The position numbers and the translations under genes were made by a program. 64,000 bases of DNA from Eriocheir sinensis. Taxonomy: Eukaryota; Arthropoda; Malacostraca; Decapoda; Varunidae. Where the stretch lies: contig NW_026112142.1 of assembly GCF_024679095.1 (NCBI RefSeq), positions 840,278-904,277 of the forward strand. The letters are read 5' to 3'. Shown in pieces: positions 53,121 to 63,804 of this stretch (its first letter is position 1; every line of letters begins with the position of its first letter). The notes below the pieces were generated by a model. It was not told the DNA's origin. It was given only the letters and a program-made list of their open reading frames with translations, and made no database searches.

Positions 53121-53977
53121 CAAAGTTTATTATACACAAAAGGTTGGATACTTCAGATGTAAAAGATTTTTGGATATAACATCACCCCCTTCCTCCATAT
53201 TGGTTCTTTAAAGCAAGGGTTGACTACAGCTGATTATTATTTGCGGCAGGTTACACGACACTTTTTTTAGTGCAAACCATCTGGAAATCAATGATTATTA
53301 TAAGGAATACTTCTCATGAGTAGCTACTAAAACTTGACAACCTAGAAGGATGCACCATCAGACTGTAAATGATAGATATATTATAAGACATAGCTACATT
53401 GGTGGATCCAAAGGGGGGCCCAGGCCCCCCCAATGTTCCTGAGTGATACAGGAAAACTAGCTCAAAAGCGCGCTGCGGCTAAAACAATGCTTTGGCACAA
53501 AGTCCAGGCCGTTATACCCATTGATTTAGGTCACTTCACCAGTTTTTCAGGACCAGGACTGCCTAGAATGGCTAATCGGTAATGCTAATGCTCCTTCCAC
53601 CCGCAAAAAGTCTGACGTCCTCCCAAAAACTCATTTCCTGGATCTACACCCAAAGACATACCGTAACATGGTTCAGTGATCATGGACAAAAAAAAATGTT
53701 AAGACAATCAATATCCAGTCATTTCAGGATACATAAATCAGCATCCATATGAAGGAATTCTACAACTTAAAAGTGATGTTGAGCAGGGCATGTGTTAAGT
53801 GACTTGCACAGTCTATTTTGTGAAGTCATAATTAGATTAATAACACAACAATCAACAAACACTAGATGAAGTATTCATACCAAAATCAGTACATGGAGCT
53901 GGTGCACTGCAATGGGAAGCACATTCCTGCAGCTCACCAAGAGGGTTGAATGATGCCATGTACTTCAGGGGGGGTGG

Positions 53978-54051
53978 CTAAATGTCTTCACCCTTGGCCT
54001 CTCCCCCTTCAGCTGCCACATTCTCTTGGATGATATCGGACGTGTTCGGAT
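53978..54051 (-). CDS. Candidate terminal exon of an unidentified nested gene
   Basis: Acceptor CACATCCCAACAG before ATCCGAAC, with a pyrimidine-rich upstream stretch. It encodes DPNTSDIIQENVAAEGGEAK, then GEDI and TAG at 53978-53980. A minus-strand AATAAA occurs at about 53126. The acidic, low-hydrophobicity C-terminus is not one I can assign to a family. Confidence 0.42.
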
Positions 54052-54229
54052 CTGTTGGGATGTGGTTGTGTTAGATGTGGAATAACATACGACGGTGGAA
54101 CATGGAATGAAAGAGTATGTCCACACGGTAAAATACAGAGATGAGGATTGCACTGTATTAGTTGAGTGATTACAAGATGTAAATTGAAATTCTTTGGATA
54201 CTGAAAGGATGTACGGGGACAACTGGGTG

Positions 54230-54765
54230 AGAAGGGAGAGAGATGCAGATTTTTGTTATATAGCTAGATACACCAATGAAGACTTAGGACATACACATTC
54301 AGAAAGACCACAATTTTGGCTGCTAGACAGAAAAACACTAGATGTCAAAGTGCCAGGACATTGAAGGAAGTAATAATAAGAAAAGCAATAATAATTAATG
54401 AGTGTAAATATATTTCTGATATTTTTGTTTATCTTAATGCTAGTATTGGAATTTTCAAACACTAAGAATATAATAAATAAATATTGATAAATTAATTAAA
54501 ATAAATACATTAATTGTACTAATCCTACCACTAACAATATTAACAGCACTGCATCTAATAGACTGAGCAATAAACTGAGTCTGATATGTAACCATAATTA
54601 AACTGTCTCTGTCTGAGTGTTATGTGAAGCTTGCTCCATGCACCATGATAGGAATGGCATATATGCATGCAGGTTGCTGAGATGCTTACAGTCACCAGCC
54701 ACTTGTAGATATGGCACCAAAATGTGTTGGAAGCATTGGCGGCTAACTTCCATTTATTTAACTAT
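54230..54765. other. Intron sequence, no gene recognised
   Basis: AT-rich, short ORFs only. Confidence 0.5.
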
Positions 54766-54769
54766 TATT

Positions 54770-55280
54770 TTCTTTAAACAAAGGAGACAGCTCAAGAGCA
54801 ACAAAGCGTACTAGAAAAAAAAGCCCCACTACTCGCCACTCCCAAACAGACAAAAGTAGAGTCTTGATACACTCTTCTTGAAGGTCAAATTATAGGCAGG
54901 AGGAAATGCGGACAATGGAAGGTTGTTCCAGAGTTTATCAGTGTAAGGGATGAAAGAGTGGAGATGCTGGTTAACTTTTGCATAAGATGTTTGGCAAGAT
55001 AGAACATGCAGTAATTGACTTAAATTAGAAAAGTATAGATTTAGGAGGGAAATGGGCAGGCATTGGTTTAGTAATAGGGTGGTGGGGGAATGGAATTGAT
55101 TCAGCAATCACATAGTGAGTGCAGGGACGATAGCTTGTTTTAAGAGTAGACTGGATAGCTACATGGACGAGGCTGACAGGTGGTAATGGGGAGGAATCTG
55201 GAGCTGCCGTGTGTAGGCCATTCGGCCTCTTGCCGCGGGAGGAGGGGAGGCATGCAGTTAGCAAGTTCAGAACAACTGTC
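54770..55280 (-). pseudogene. LINE 3' end with a second LINE tail nested inside
   Basis: The family tail is seen at 54775-54990 and its continuation at 55240-55280. Between them (about 54995-55240) lies, on the plus strand, a CR1-like end (GTAGACTGGATAGCTACATG, matching RLDSYMDEAD-type C-termini). Confidence 0.6.
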
Positions 55281-55336
55281 AGCGTGAAAATGATTAGAAT
55301 TTCCACATTATCATTATTTATTTATATATCACTTAC

Positions 55337-55503
55337 CCCGGCTGGCATCCTTCCGTAATAAATGTAGCTTCACACCAGGCTGTGTCCTCTTTATCACCAC
55401 AAAGGGACATGATTTGAGGCTCCGGCTGGTAAACGTGGCGGCCGCGGCGGTGTTATGATTTTTGAACGAGGCAGCGTTGCCATCGGAGCAGAGAAAGATA
55501 TTG
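55337..55503 (-). CDS. Candidate exon of an unidentified nested gene
   Basis: Acceptor GGCTATTCGCAG before CAATATC; donor AGCCGGG|GTAAGTGA. 167 bp open: NIFLCSDGNAASFKNHNT, TFTSRSLKSCPFVVIKRTQP, GVKLHLLRKDASR. The spacing around SCPFVVIKRTQPGVKLHLL resembles the first half of a CUB-type beta-sandwich (C-x-x-V-I, then G-x-x-L-x-L), a weak likeness. It ends one base into a codon and joins in phase to 54051 (ASR-DPNTSDII). It lies inside the 18-kb Fat-like intron on the same strand. No upstream exon was recognised. Confidence 0.42.
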
Positions 55504-55559
55504 CTGCGAATAGCCGTATAATAAACAGTATAAGTTAGACCGAGATAATTATATTCACC

Positions 55560-56360
55560 CACTCTTTCCCCCTACAAACCAATGACTCAGTGTATATATA
55601 TCATCATTACTGATGGAAGTCAGCGTGCGTGCTAAAACAATGAGTTTGGAAGAAAAAACATGATCACATAGTTTTAAAGAACGGCAGTAGGGCTACAATT
55701 CCTTGTTTCATTCTAGTACGTATACAGAAAGGTTAAACACATAAAACACATCTAACCACACATGCAGAGAAAGTAATATAATTGCGGTATAATAATATAA
55801 CAATAATAGCATTACTCATGACATGCAGTCAGGCTATATCTACCTAGTAAATATATACAGTATATATAGTTCCTACTGTTCATTTTAATATTTATCTACC
55901 TTTATTTTTTTTTATTTAAAATGGGAAATAACCAGACTGAAGAAAAAAAGTAGCAACATTTGCTGCTTGATCCCATGTAGCAACACTGCTGATTGGTTCT
56001 AGGGGTTGGGGGTGGGTCTGGAGGGGGGGAGGCGCCTGAATGTAAACAAAGCTGCTCCTGCGCCATCTGTTGCAACCGACATACACCAACACCCGCCCAC
56101 GGTCTCCCATAGAGGCCCCCTCTCCTGTTCTATAGTCTCCTTGGTTGAGGCGCAGCGCTACAGTCAATCTAGTCACCCCACAGACACATCAGGCCAGCGA
56201 GGAGAGCTTCAAGAGTGGGCCTCCCGTGCCTCGCCTTTGATAACCTCTTTTGTGCTTCCTCCGTTCCCTCGAGCCCGGATATGTTTCTTTAGTATTCTTA
56301 AACGTATGGGCGCTTCAGATTGCCTGTTTGAAAAGCCTCTCGTAGAAGCTGCCAGGGGCC
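55560..56360. other. Intron sequence, no gene recognised
   Basis: AT-rich, then a short GC-rich block at 56000-56200. The 138-codon plus ORF at 56006 has no motif and overlaps the dispersed repeat. Confidence 0.5.
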
Positions 56361-56364
56361 ATAT

Positions 56365-56580
56365 TCTTAAACATTTCGGCGCCCAAGTCCACGGATTTGA
56401 TAAAGCTTTCGTAGGTGTTTGAGGAGTTTGCAGAGGTAGTTTCATAACCCTTCTGGTAGGTTGATTATTCTTTTGTGCCGTGAGTCCACATAAACACTCA
56501 TTAGATAGCGATTAATCTCCCTTTCGGCCCTTGGAAATAGTTGATGTGAGAGGCGGAAGCGTCTGAGAACACCGACGCTG
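56365..56580. repeat. Dispersed repeat, copy 2
   Basis: Partner of 39880-40125 (GATAAAGCTTTCGTAGGTGT, TTGGAAATAGTTGATGTGAG). Confidence 0.6.
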
Positions 56581-56849
56581 GGTTTTTCGTGGACTGTTTT
56601 GGTGCTGGCGGTGATGGTTTGACATGCCTTCTGGACCTTGAACGGGAGAAACACTCATGGAAACAGCGTTGCCAGATTATCGTATTCACCACATTGTATT
56701 TACCATTTTTAAGCCTCAAACTCTCGTACCTGCACAAATACCGATATAAAATTATAGCTTGCGTTAAAGCTGTAATTTATTGATGCTCTTTTTTTTCCTA
56801 TTTGCCACATTTATCGGTCCGAAATTACGAAAATACAATGCGATAAATT

Positions 56850-57540
56850 TTTTTTATACAACAAAGGAGGAAGCTCAAGGGCACACAAAAGGAAACAATA
56901 ATATAAAAAAAGCCCACTACTCGCTGCTCATAAAAAAGAATTAAAAGAGGTGGCCGAAAGAGAGGTCATTTTCGGGAGGAGAGGTGTCCAGATACCCTTC
57001 TCTTGAAAGAGTTCAAGTCGTAGGCAGGAGGAAATACAGATGAAGGAAGATTGTTCCAGAGTTTACCAGCGTGAGGGATGAAAGAGTGAAGACGCTGGTT
57101 AACTCTTGCATAAGGGGTTTGGACAGTATAGGGATGAGCATGAGTAGAAAGTCGTGTGCAACGGGGCCGCGGGAGGGGGGGAGGCATGCAGTTAGCAAGT
57201 TCAGAAGAGCAGTCAGCATGGAAATATCGATAGAAGATAGAAAGAGAGGCAACATCGCGGCGGAATTTAAGAGGTAGAAGACTACCAGTACGAGGAGGAG
57301 AGCTGATGATACGAAGAGCCTTAGACTCCACTCTGTCCAGAAGGGCTGTGAGAGTGGAGCCCCCCCACACGTGAGATGCATACTCCATACGAGGGCGGAC
57401 AAGGCCCCTGTACTTGGATAGCAACTGCGCAGGGGAAAAGAACTGGCAGAGATGATACAGAACGCCCAACCTCGAGGAAACTGATTTAGCGAGAGAGGAG
57501 ATGTGAAGTTTCCAGTTGAGTTGGCAACGCTGCATGAAAA
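56850..57540 (-). pseudogene. 3' part of the LINE family, minus strand
   Basis: Minus frame 56966-57544 of 192 codons: WKLHISSLAKSVSSRLGVLY, RGLVRPRMEYASHVWGGS, LLPLKFRRDVASLSIFYRYF and YDLNSFKRRVSGHLSS, an intact-looking C-terminal domain, with the T-run end near 56850. Confidence 0.8.
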
Positions 57541-57544
57541 CCAA

Positions 57545-57925
57545 GGTTAACCTTCTCTGTGGCCTTGGGAAATAGTTGCAATGGGATCCTGATGCGTTTA
57601 GGAATATGGACCTTAACTACCGGAGACCTTCAAAAAACACATCAAAACCCGGTTAACCTTCTCTGTGGCCTTGGGAAATAGTTGCAATGGGATCCCGATG
57701 CGTTTAGGAATATGGACCTTAACTACCGGAGACCTTCAAAAAACACATCAAAACCCGGTTAACCTTCTCTGTGGCCTTGGGAAATAGTCACAATGGTAGC
57801 CCGATGCGTTTAGGAATATGGACCTTCAACTACCGGAAACCTCGAAATTCACTCATGAAAACCCGGTTAATCTTCTCTGTGGCCTTGGGAAATAGTGGCA
57901 ATGGGAGCCCGATACTTTTAGGATT
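57545..57925. repeat. 106-bp minisatellite, first block, 4 copies
   Basis: TCTCTGTGGCCTTGGGAAAT at about 57554, 57660, 57766 and 57872. It continues after the LINE at 58725; a lone related copy is at about 48140. Confidence 0.85.
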
Positions 57926-57929
57926 TTTT

Positions 57930-58725
57930 TTTTTTTTTTACAGTAACGAGACAGCTCAAGGGCGCAAAAAAAAAAAAAAAAGAAAGACCGCTACTCACTG
58001 CTCCTGAATAGAGGTCAATGGAGTGTCCAAAAAGAGAGGTCAATTTCGGGAGGAGAGGTGTCCTGATACCCTCCTCCTGAAAGAGTTCAAGTCGTAGGCA
58101 GGAGGAAATACAGATGAAGGAAGATTGTTCCAGAGTTTACCAGCGTGAGGGATGAAAGAGTGAAGATGCTGGTTGACTCTTGCATAAGGGGCTTGGACAG
58201 TATGGGGATGAGCATGAGTAGAAAGTCGTGTCGATCGGGGCCGCGGGAGGAGGGGAGGCATGCAGTTAGCAAGTTCAGAAGAGCAGTCAGCATGAAAACA
58301 TCGATAGAAGATAGAAAGAGAGGCAACATGGCGGCGGAATTTGAGAGGTAGAAGACTATCAGTATGAGGAGGGGAGCTGATGAGACGAAGGGCCTTTGAC
58401 TCCACTCTGTCAAGGAGAGCTTTGTGAGTGGGCCCCCCCCTCACACACACATGAGATGCATACTCCATACGAGGGCGGACAAGGCTCCTGTAAGTGGATA
58501 GCAACTGTGCGGGGGAGAAGAACTGGCGGAGACGGTACAGAACGCCCAGCTTAGAGGAAGCTGATTTAGTAAGAGATGATATATGAAGTTTCCAGTTAAG
58601 ATTTTGAGTTAAGGATAGACCGAGAATGTTTAGTGTTGAAGAAGGTGATAGCTGAGTGTTTGCAAAGAATAGGGGATAGTTGTTTGGAGGATTGTGTCGA
58701 GTGGATAGGATAGTGGATAGGTGGA
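57930..58725 (-). pseudogene. 3' part of the LINE family, minus strand, inserted in a minisatellite
   Basis: Minus frame 58040-58504 (154 codons) encodes SLVRPRMEYASHV, HKALLDRVESKALRLISSPP and SSVFPPAYDLNSFRRRVSG. Poly(A) end at about 57926. Both sides are copies of a 106-bp tandem unit. Confidence 0.8.
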
Positions 58726-58970
58726 TTTGGACCTTTAACTACCGGAGACCTTCAAAAACACTCATGAAAACCCGGCTATACTTTTCTGTGGCCTTGGGAA
58801 ATAGTGGTAATGGTGGCCCGATGCGTTTAGGAATTTGGACCTTTAACTACCAGACCTCCAAAAACACTCATGAAGACCCGGTTAATCTTCTCTGTGGCCT
58901 TGGGAAATAGTGGCAATGGGAGCCCGATACGTTTAGGAATTTGGACCTTCAACTAACGGAGCCCTCGTAG
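58725..58970. repeat. 106-bp minisatellite, second block, 2 copies
   Basis: Continuation of the 57545 array beyond the LINE insertion; CTGTGGCCTTGGGAAATAGT recurs at about 58785 and 58893. Confidence 0.85.
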
Positions 58971-58979
58971 CCAGCCAGG

Positions 58980-59196
58980 TATAGTCTGTTCGCTTAAGTC
59001 TGACCCAAGCTGACAACATAAGCCTAAGCGTGTTCGTAAGCACAGTGCAGATTATCATAAAGTGCTGCGTGAGATAAACACAAACAGAGGTTAAAGAAAA
59101 CTTAGAAGCCATAGCAGTGGCCAATCAGCACTCAGCTTGCAAACACGCTTAGGTTTATGTTGTCAGCTTGGGTCGGACTTAAGTGAACAGACTATA
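58980..59196. mobile_element. Foldback MITE with about 55-bp inverted repeats (mariner-like)
   Basis: Left arm 58980-59034 starts TATAGTCTGTTCGCTTAAGT; right arm 59142-59196 is its reverse complement with very few mismatches. TA flanks both ends, as expected for Tc1/mariner-type insertion. About 107 bp of unrelated sequence lies between, without an ORF. Confidence 0.8.
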
Positions 59197-59229
59197 GTGT
59201 TGTGGCTGTGGTCTTTTCTAGAGGTTTTT

Positions 59230-59880
59230 CGTGGCTTTGTGAATCTCGGGTTTTGTTAAGTATAGCTACGTTGATTGGGAGCTTGTGATTTGATTGTTTT
59301 GTTATGTGATTGATATATAGACTCAGAATCTGACCATACTTCACATTCAATTTCAAACTCCCAAAGATGGCGTAGGAGACTGTTTGTAACGAAAGAAAGT
59401 GAACATGTGAGAATCTGGACCCAAAATACTTCCCCATATTCACTTTTGCCAGATTGTCGTACTCAGCCTCCTATGTTTGCCGATTTCCGACCCAGAAAAC
59501 TGCCTCCTCGACCCTAACAACTGCCTTCATATATAGTTATCGTTAATATGGTTAATTATATTGGTGTTTTTTGGCAATAGCTATGGCTCAGAAACCGGTA
59601 TATACGAGTCTCTGAGTACGATAATCTGGCAACGGTGCCCCCACATTCACTTTCAAACTCCTGAAGTCGGAGGTGAGACTCTATTATGATAAGAGAAGAG
59701 CGTGTAAGCCTTCAAGCAGGGGACCACTTACCTAAATACTTCCCTACGTTTACTTTCAAACTCCCACAATGGCGTGAGAGACTGTTTGAGATGAGAGAAG
59801 AGAAAGTATAAGAATGCGGGCTCTAAATACTTCCCCACATTTACTTTGAGACTGTTTATGATGAGAGATAAAGAGCGTGT
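59230..59880. repeat. Imperfect tandem array, about 110-130 bp
   Basis: ATACTTCCCCACATT-ACTTT and GAGACTGTTT-GA-GAGAG repeat about five times, next to Fat-like exon 1. Confidence 0.6.
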
Positions 59881-59906
59881 AAGCCTTCAAGCAGGGGGCC
59901 ACTTAC

Positions 59907-60118
59907 CCTGAAGAGCGCCTCCCGTTTCTTGGTCTTGCTGCGGGCGGGGACGGTGACGCGGTAGAGCGGCTCCAGGAACTCGGGCGGGTTGTCGTTGACG
60001 TCGCTCACGGTGATGAAGACCGGGGTGACGGAGGACAGCTGGCTGTCGCTCACCCGCACCCACAGCTCGTACTCCGCCTGTTCCTCCCTGTCCAGCGGCA
60101 CCAGGGTTGTGAGGGCGC
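59907..60118 (-). CDS. kug: Fat-like cadherin exon 1 of those visible (end of one repeat, start of next)
   Basis: Acceptor CCCCCAG before GCGCCCTC; donor TTCAGG|GTAAGTGG. 212 bp: 2 bases complete a split codon, then 70 codons. It encodes LVPLDREEQAEYELWVRV, then the calcium-binding SDVNDNPPEF motif and the start of the next repeat (LYRVTV...KKREALFR). It ends in phase 0 and reads directly into VFARDADVG at 41860, completing a normal cadherin B-C strand across an 18-kb intron. The acceptor lies about 55 bp from a long GT/ACT microsatellite. No cadherin-like exon is visible between 60119 and 64000. Confidence 0.9.
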
Positions 60119-60171
60119 CTGGGGGAGAGGGTGTGAGTGTTAGTGGCGGGGAAGGCGAGGGGGCCAAGTTA

Positions 60172-60173
<2 letters not shown>

Positions 60174-60240
<67 letters not shown>

Positions 60241-60277
60241 GATACTACTACTACTATTACTACTACTACTACTACTT

Positions 60278-60308
<31 letters not shown>

Positions 60309-60429
60309 AACAACAACTACAACTACTACTACTACTACTACTACTACTACTGCTACTACTACTAACACTACAAATGGTAATAATAAGAATAAATGGTGTG
60401 TGGGATACTACTACTACTACTACTACTAA
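60174..60429. repeat. Compound (GT)n-(ACT)n microsatellite
   Basis: About 31 GT units, then about 180 bp of imperfect ACT repeats. It lies 56 bp upstream of the exon 1 acceptor on the transcribed strand. Confidence 0.92.
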
Positions 60430-60440
60430 TGATGATGAAT

Positions 60441-60880
60441 AGGCTAAGATCTTCTGTTTGTCATTATTCAGAGCGTCGCGTGATGCAATACTACAATTCC
60501 TGTCTCTTTTTAAATAGGGTTGAAGAGTTTGGTTTCCCAACACACACCACGTAGCACATATTAGCCTTGTTCATAAAGAGATGCCGCGGTAATATTTAGA
60601 TCTTTTTGTCATTATTCAGAGCGGCGCGTGATGCAATACTAAATTCTTGGCTCTTATAATATGCGTGTAGGTTTTTGTGAAGTAGGGTTTTCTTTTCCGC
60701 CAACAAGATAGACTTACCGTATATGTATTTAGAGTTTTTTGTCATTATTCAAAGCGACGCGTGATGCAATACTACAATTCATGGCTCTTCTAATAATACG
60801 CCTGTTGGTTTTTGTGTCCCACCCCCGCCGAGCAGCACACATTAGCCTTGTTTACAAAGAGAATGCCGCGGTAATTATGG
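60441..60880. repeat. Tandem array, about 131-149-bp unit, 3 copies
   Basis: GTCATTATTCAGAGCG-CGCGTGATGC recurs at about 60459, 60608 and 60739. Confidence 0.8.
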
Positions 60881-61146
60881 ATCCCTTTGAAGCTTTTTTT
60901 CCTCGCTGTGAATGTTAGTACGAGTGAGGTAAAAACTACTAATTTACTGACACTATTACGGCAGGTTTGTGAGAGTCCACGCTCTACTATACAAGAAATT
61001 ACATTATTATTACTACATGAAAGGTACTTACTGTGATGGCTTTACACTCTGAGAGATAATTAGTTGACGGTTATAACACAATTCGAGTCATTATTCATTA
61101 CTTCACTCATAAGAACTAATAATGAGAAATGCAGCGGTCAACACCT

Positions 61147-61152
61147 ATAGAT

Positions 61153-61201
<49 letters not shown>
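61147..61201. repeat. (AC)n microsatellite
   Basis: About 27 units. Confidence 0.9.
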
Positions 61202-61203
<2 letters not shown>

Positions 61204-61204
61204 T

Positions 61205-61385
61205 CAGCAGCAATACACGAGTGTCTAGAATGACTTGAACTCTTTGACAGGAGAGTATCAAGACACCTCTTCAACCCCTCCTGAGAAACCTTTTGGAACT
61301 CTCAATCACATTCTTGGGAGCAGTAGGTTTGCGGGCTTTTTTTTTCCTTGTTTTATATTTATTTTCCCTTAACTTTTTCTTCCTC
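61205..61385 (+). mobile_element. LINE 3' tail
   Basis: GAACTCTTTGACAGGAGAGT, TCAAGACACCTCTTC, GGAGCAGTAGGTTTGCGGGC and a T-run: the same LINE 3' UTR. Confidence 0.55.
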
Positions 61386-61850
61386 AGATGTACACAGAAA
61401 TGAACATTCTGCTACTTCTTTGCCTGTCTGCGGGTGTATCTTTGAAGCGAGGTGGTTGGTTCCCTTCGGTGAGGTTTTGCGGTCTTCATCTTCCCTTGTT
61501 TTTAATTTGTTTGCCCTTAACTTTTCTTTCCTCCGGTGTGGTTACATAGATTTTGACAGGTTGGCCCTTCCTTACCTGTCTGGGGAAGTATCTTGAAGCG
61601 AGGCAATTGGTTTCCTTCGGTGAGGTTTTGCGGTCTTCATTTTCCATTGATTTATATTTGTTTGCCCTTAACTTTTCCTTCCTGAGTTGTGGTACATAGA
61701 AATAAAGAGGTTGCTCCTTCCTTGCCTGTCTGCGCGTGTATCTTGGAGCGAGGTAATTGGTTCCCTTCGGTGATGTTTTGCGGGCTTTTTATTTCCTTGT
61801 TTTATATTTGTTTGCCCTTAAATTTTCCTTCCTGAGATGTACACTCTCCA
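61340..61850. repeat. Tandem array, about 150-bp unit, 3 copies
   Basis: CCTTCGGTGAGGTTTTGCGG at about 61466, 61616 and 61766 with TTGTTTGCCCTTAACTTTTC. It probably grew from the LINE tail at 61205. Confidence 0.8.
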
Positions 61851-62029
61851 CAAAAAGTTCTCGAATGCTTTAAGCACCATGCATTCTGAGATACACGGAC
61901 GAGTGGTGGCTCTGTGTACACATGATCTGTGTGAAGGAGGGAGATGCCAATGGCTCAGTATTACATGCGCACTGATATGTCTTGTCGCTTGATCTCGATA
62001 ATGTACTGTTAATATGCTGTGGTGTAAGA

Positions 62030-62450
62030 TGAAAAAAAGGTTGCCGTCCGGTGGCCGAATGGACTGCGTCTAGACAGCAAGCGGACTGCCATCGGTGGCC
62101 AACAGATGGTGGTTAACTGGTGAACGGCGACCGGATGGCGAGCGGACGCCGTCTGGTTGCCGTCAGGTAGTAGGTGGTCGCCGATGTTCGGCGTCCACTT
62201 TGCATTTGTTATTGGCCGTGGTCGGCGTCCGGTCTCCCACCACACGGCGAGTTGTGCGGCGACCGGTGGTAGGCTGGACGGCAAATGGACGCCGTCCAAT
62301 CGCCGCACGGTGGCTATCTAGTGGCGGTCTACTGGCCGCATGGTTGGCGCCTCCTCCCCGTCCTACTGGCTGCTGCTTGTGTCTGGGCTGAGGGCGGACC
62401 GCCACCGCTCTCAACGACTGGAGGAGACTAGACAAAGTCAGGTCATTGTA
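62030..62450. repeat. GC-rich block of short palindromic repeats upstream of the 62602 frame
   Basis: Many variants of GGACGCCGTCC, GGCCG and CGGTGG occur in both orientations over about 400 bp, ending 150 bp before the ATG. It could be a promoter or the subterminal part of a transposon. Confidence 0.5.
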
Positions 62451-62601
62451 GGCGGAGCGATCGTAATAAAAGGACGGCGCTCCAGTCGAAGTTCAGCATT
62501 CGCCCCAGCATCCGACTACCAGTGACCAGCCTCTCTCAACACCTCCTGCCTCCATCTGCCCACCGCAACGGCTTCTGCCACTCGCATACCTACTGTCAAC
62601 A

Positions 62602-63423
62602 ATGAAGAGGGCACGTCAACTGCAGCCTCAAGAGGAAGTGGAAGATTGTTCCCTCCTAGATGGTGCCCAGGAGATGGATGCGGATGAGCAAGAGGACTTA
62701 GAAGATCATATTGTCTCCCAACACGAAGAAATCAACCCTGACGACGACGAGTCTCACGTCGGCGTGAGAGTGGAAAGTCGCCAACTTGGAAGGATTATAT
62801 CGACGGAGGAACCACCTGAGAAGAACAGCGACAGTGACTGCAGTGCTGGTGTTGAACGCCCCCCCAGCCCGGCTTCCACCAGCTCCTGAATGCGTCAGCT
62901 CCAGTCAGTGAGTATTGCAAGGCGTCTGGACGAGGCCCTTCTCAAGGTGGCAACCAGAATGTCCGCCAGCCCGGACATGGCACACACGTTGGACTCGGCC
63001 CTGAACTTGAGTGCCAACTCCAGGGCAGCCTTTTGCCATTGGTTGGGCATCGAGGCTAAAGGGCTGAGTGAAACATCGTGGAGGCTTTTCATGAAGGAGG
63101 CCATGACGCTTCTCCTGCAATGCTTCGAAAGGAACGCCCTACAGCAACCTGTCCAGCCTCAACCACAGCAGCAGTAGCAGCCACATCCGCCAGTACGACC
63201 ACAACACCCCCCTATGACGACGTATTACCCAGGAACACCACAACCACGGTGGCCTACAACTTCCTGGCAGGGAGTTACATGGACCCCTTATGGGGGGTTG
63301 AATCTGTCTGGTTTGACAGAAATCATGGATCATCAATCGCTACGGCAGCCCGACCACAGGAACCAATACAGGAACAGCAGCGAGCTCAACACACCCGAAC
63401 ACCCAAGCCGTCGTTTTATGTAA
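62602..63423 (+). pseudogene. Reading frame of unknown function with two in-frame stops
   Basis: One frame runs from ATG 62602 to the stop at 63423, broken only by TGA (62887-62889) and TAG (63175-63177). The first part is acidic (ARQLQPQEEVEDCSLLDGAQ, DADEQEDLEDHIVSQHEEIN), then SPASTSS. The middle is helical (SIARRLDEALLKVATRMSAS, FCHWLGIEAKGLSETSWRLF, MKEAMTLLLQCFERNA). The end is Q/P-rich. A TATA-like AATAAAAGG lies at 62466 and ATTAAA at about 63473. The middle part faintly recalls accessory proteins of Harbinger-type transposons; this is a guess. One stop is consistent with CGA to TGA, the other with CAG to TAG in a Q run. Confidence 0.5.
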
Positions 63424-63575
63424 ATGTGTCATGTTCCATTTATTGTTTTGTATACATGTTCTTTTTCATTGTATTAAACCTTTAAATATCTACATTGCTT
63501 CAATAGCCTTTATCCTCGCTTACCTCATAAAATTGTACAATTATACTCTGTCCAAGTTGGTTTGAAGGTAAATGC

Positions 63576-63576
<1 letters not shown>

Positions 63577-63643
<67 letters not shown>
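63577..63643. repeat. (AC)n microsatellite
   Basis: About 33 units. Confidence 0.9.
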
Positions 63644-63646
<3 letters not shown>

Positions 63647-63720
63647 AGACCTTGCTTGCCTTCATTGTTGTAGTATACAAACTCGGTGATTTATTTAGTT
63701 TGTTTTTGCCTCAATGTCAT

Positions 63721-63723
<3 letters not shown>

Positions 63724-63801
<78 letters not shown>
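63724..63801. repeat. (GA)n microsatellite
   Basis: About 38 units. Confidence 0.9.

Positions 63802-63804
<3 letters not shown>

Noticed and set aside
56006..56422. 138-codon plus-strand ORF
   Set aside because: Runs into a dispersed repeat also present at 39880; no motif.
60137..60543. ORFs across GT/ACT repeats next to exon 1
   Set aside because: Only the segment 59907-60118 has cadherin motifs; the rest is microsatellite.
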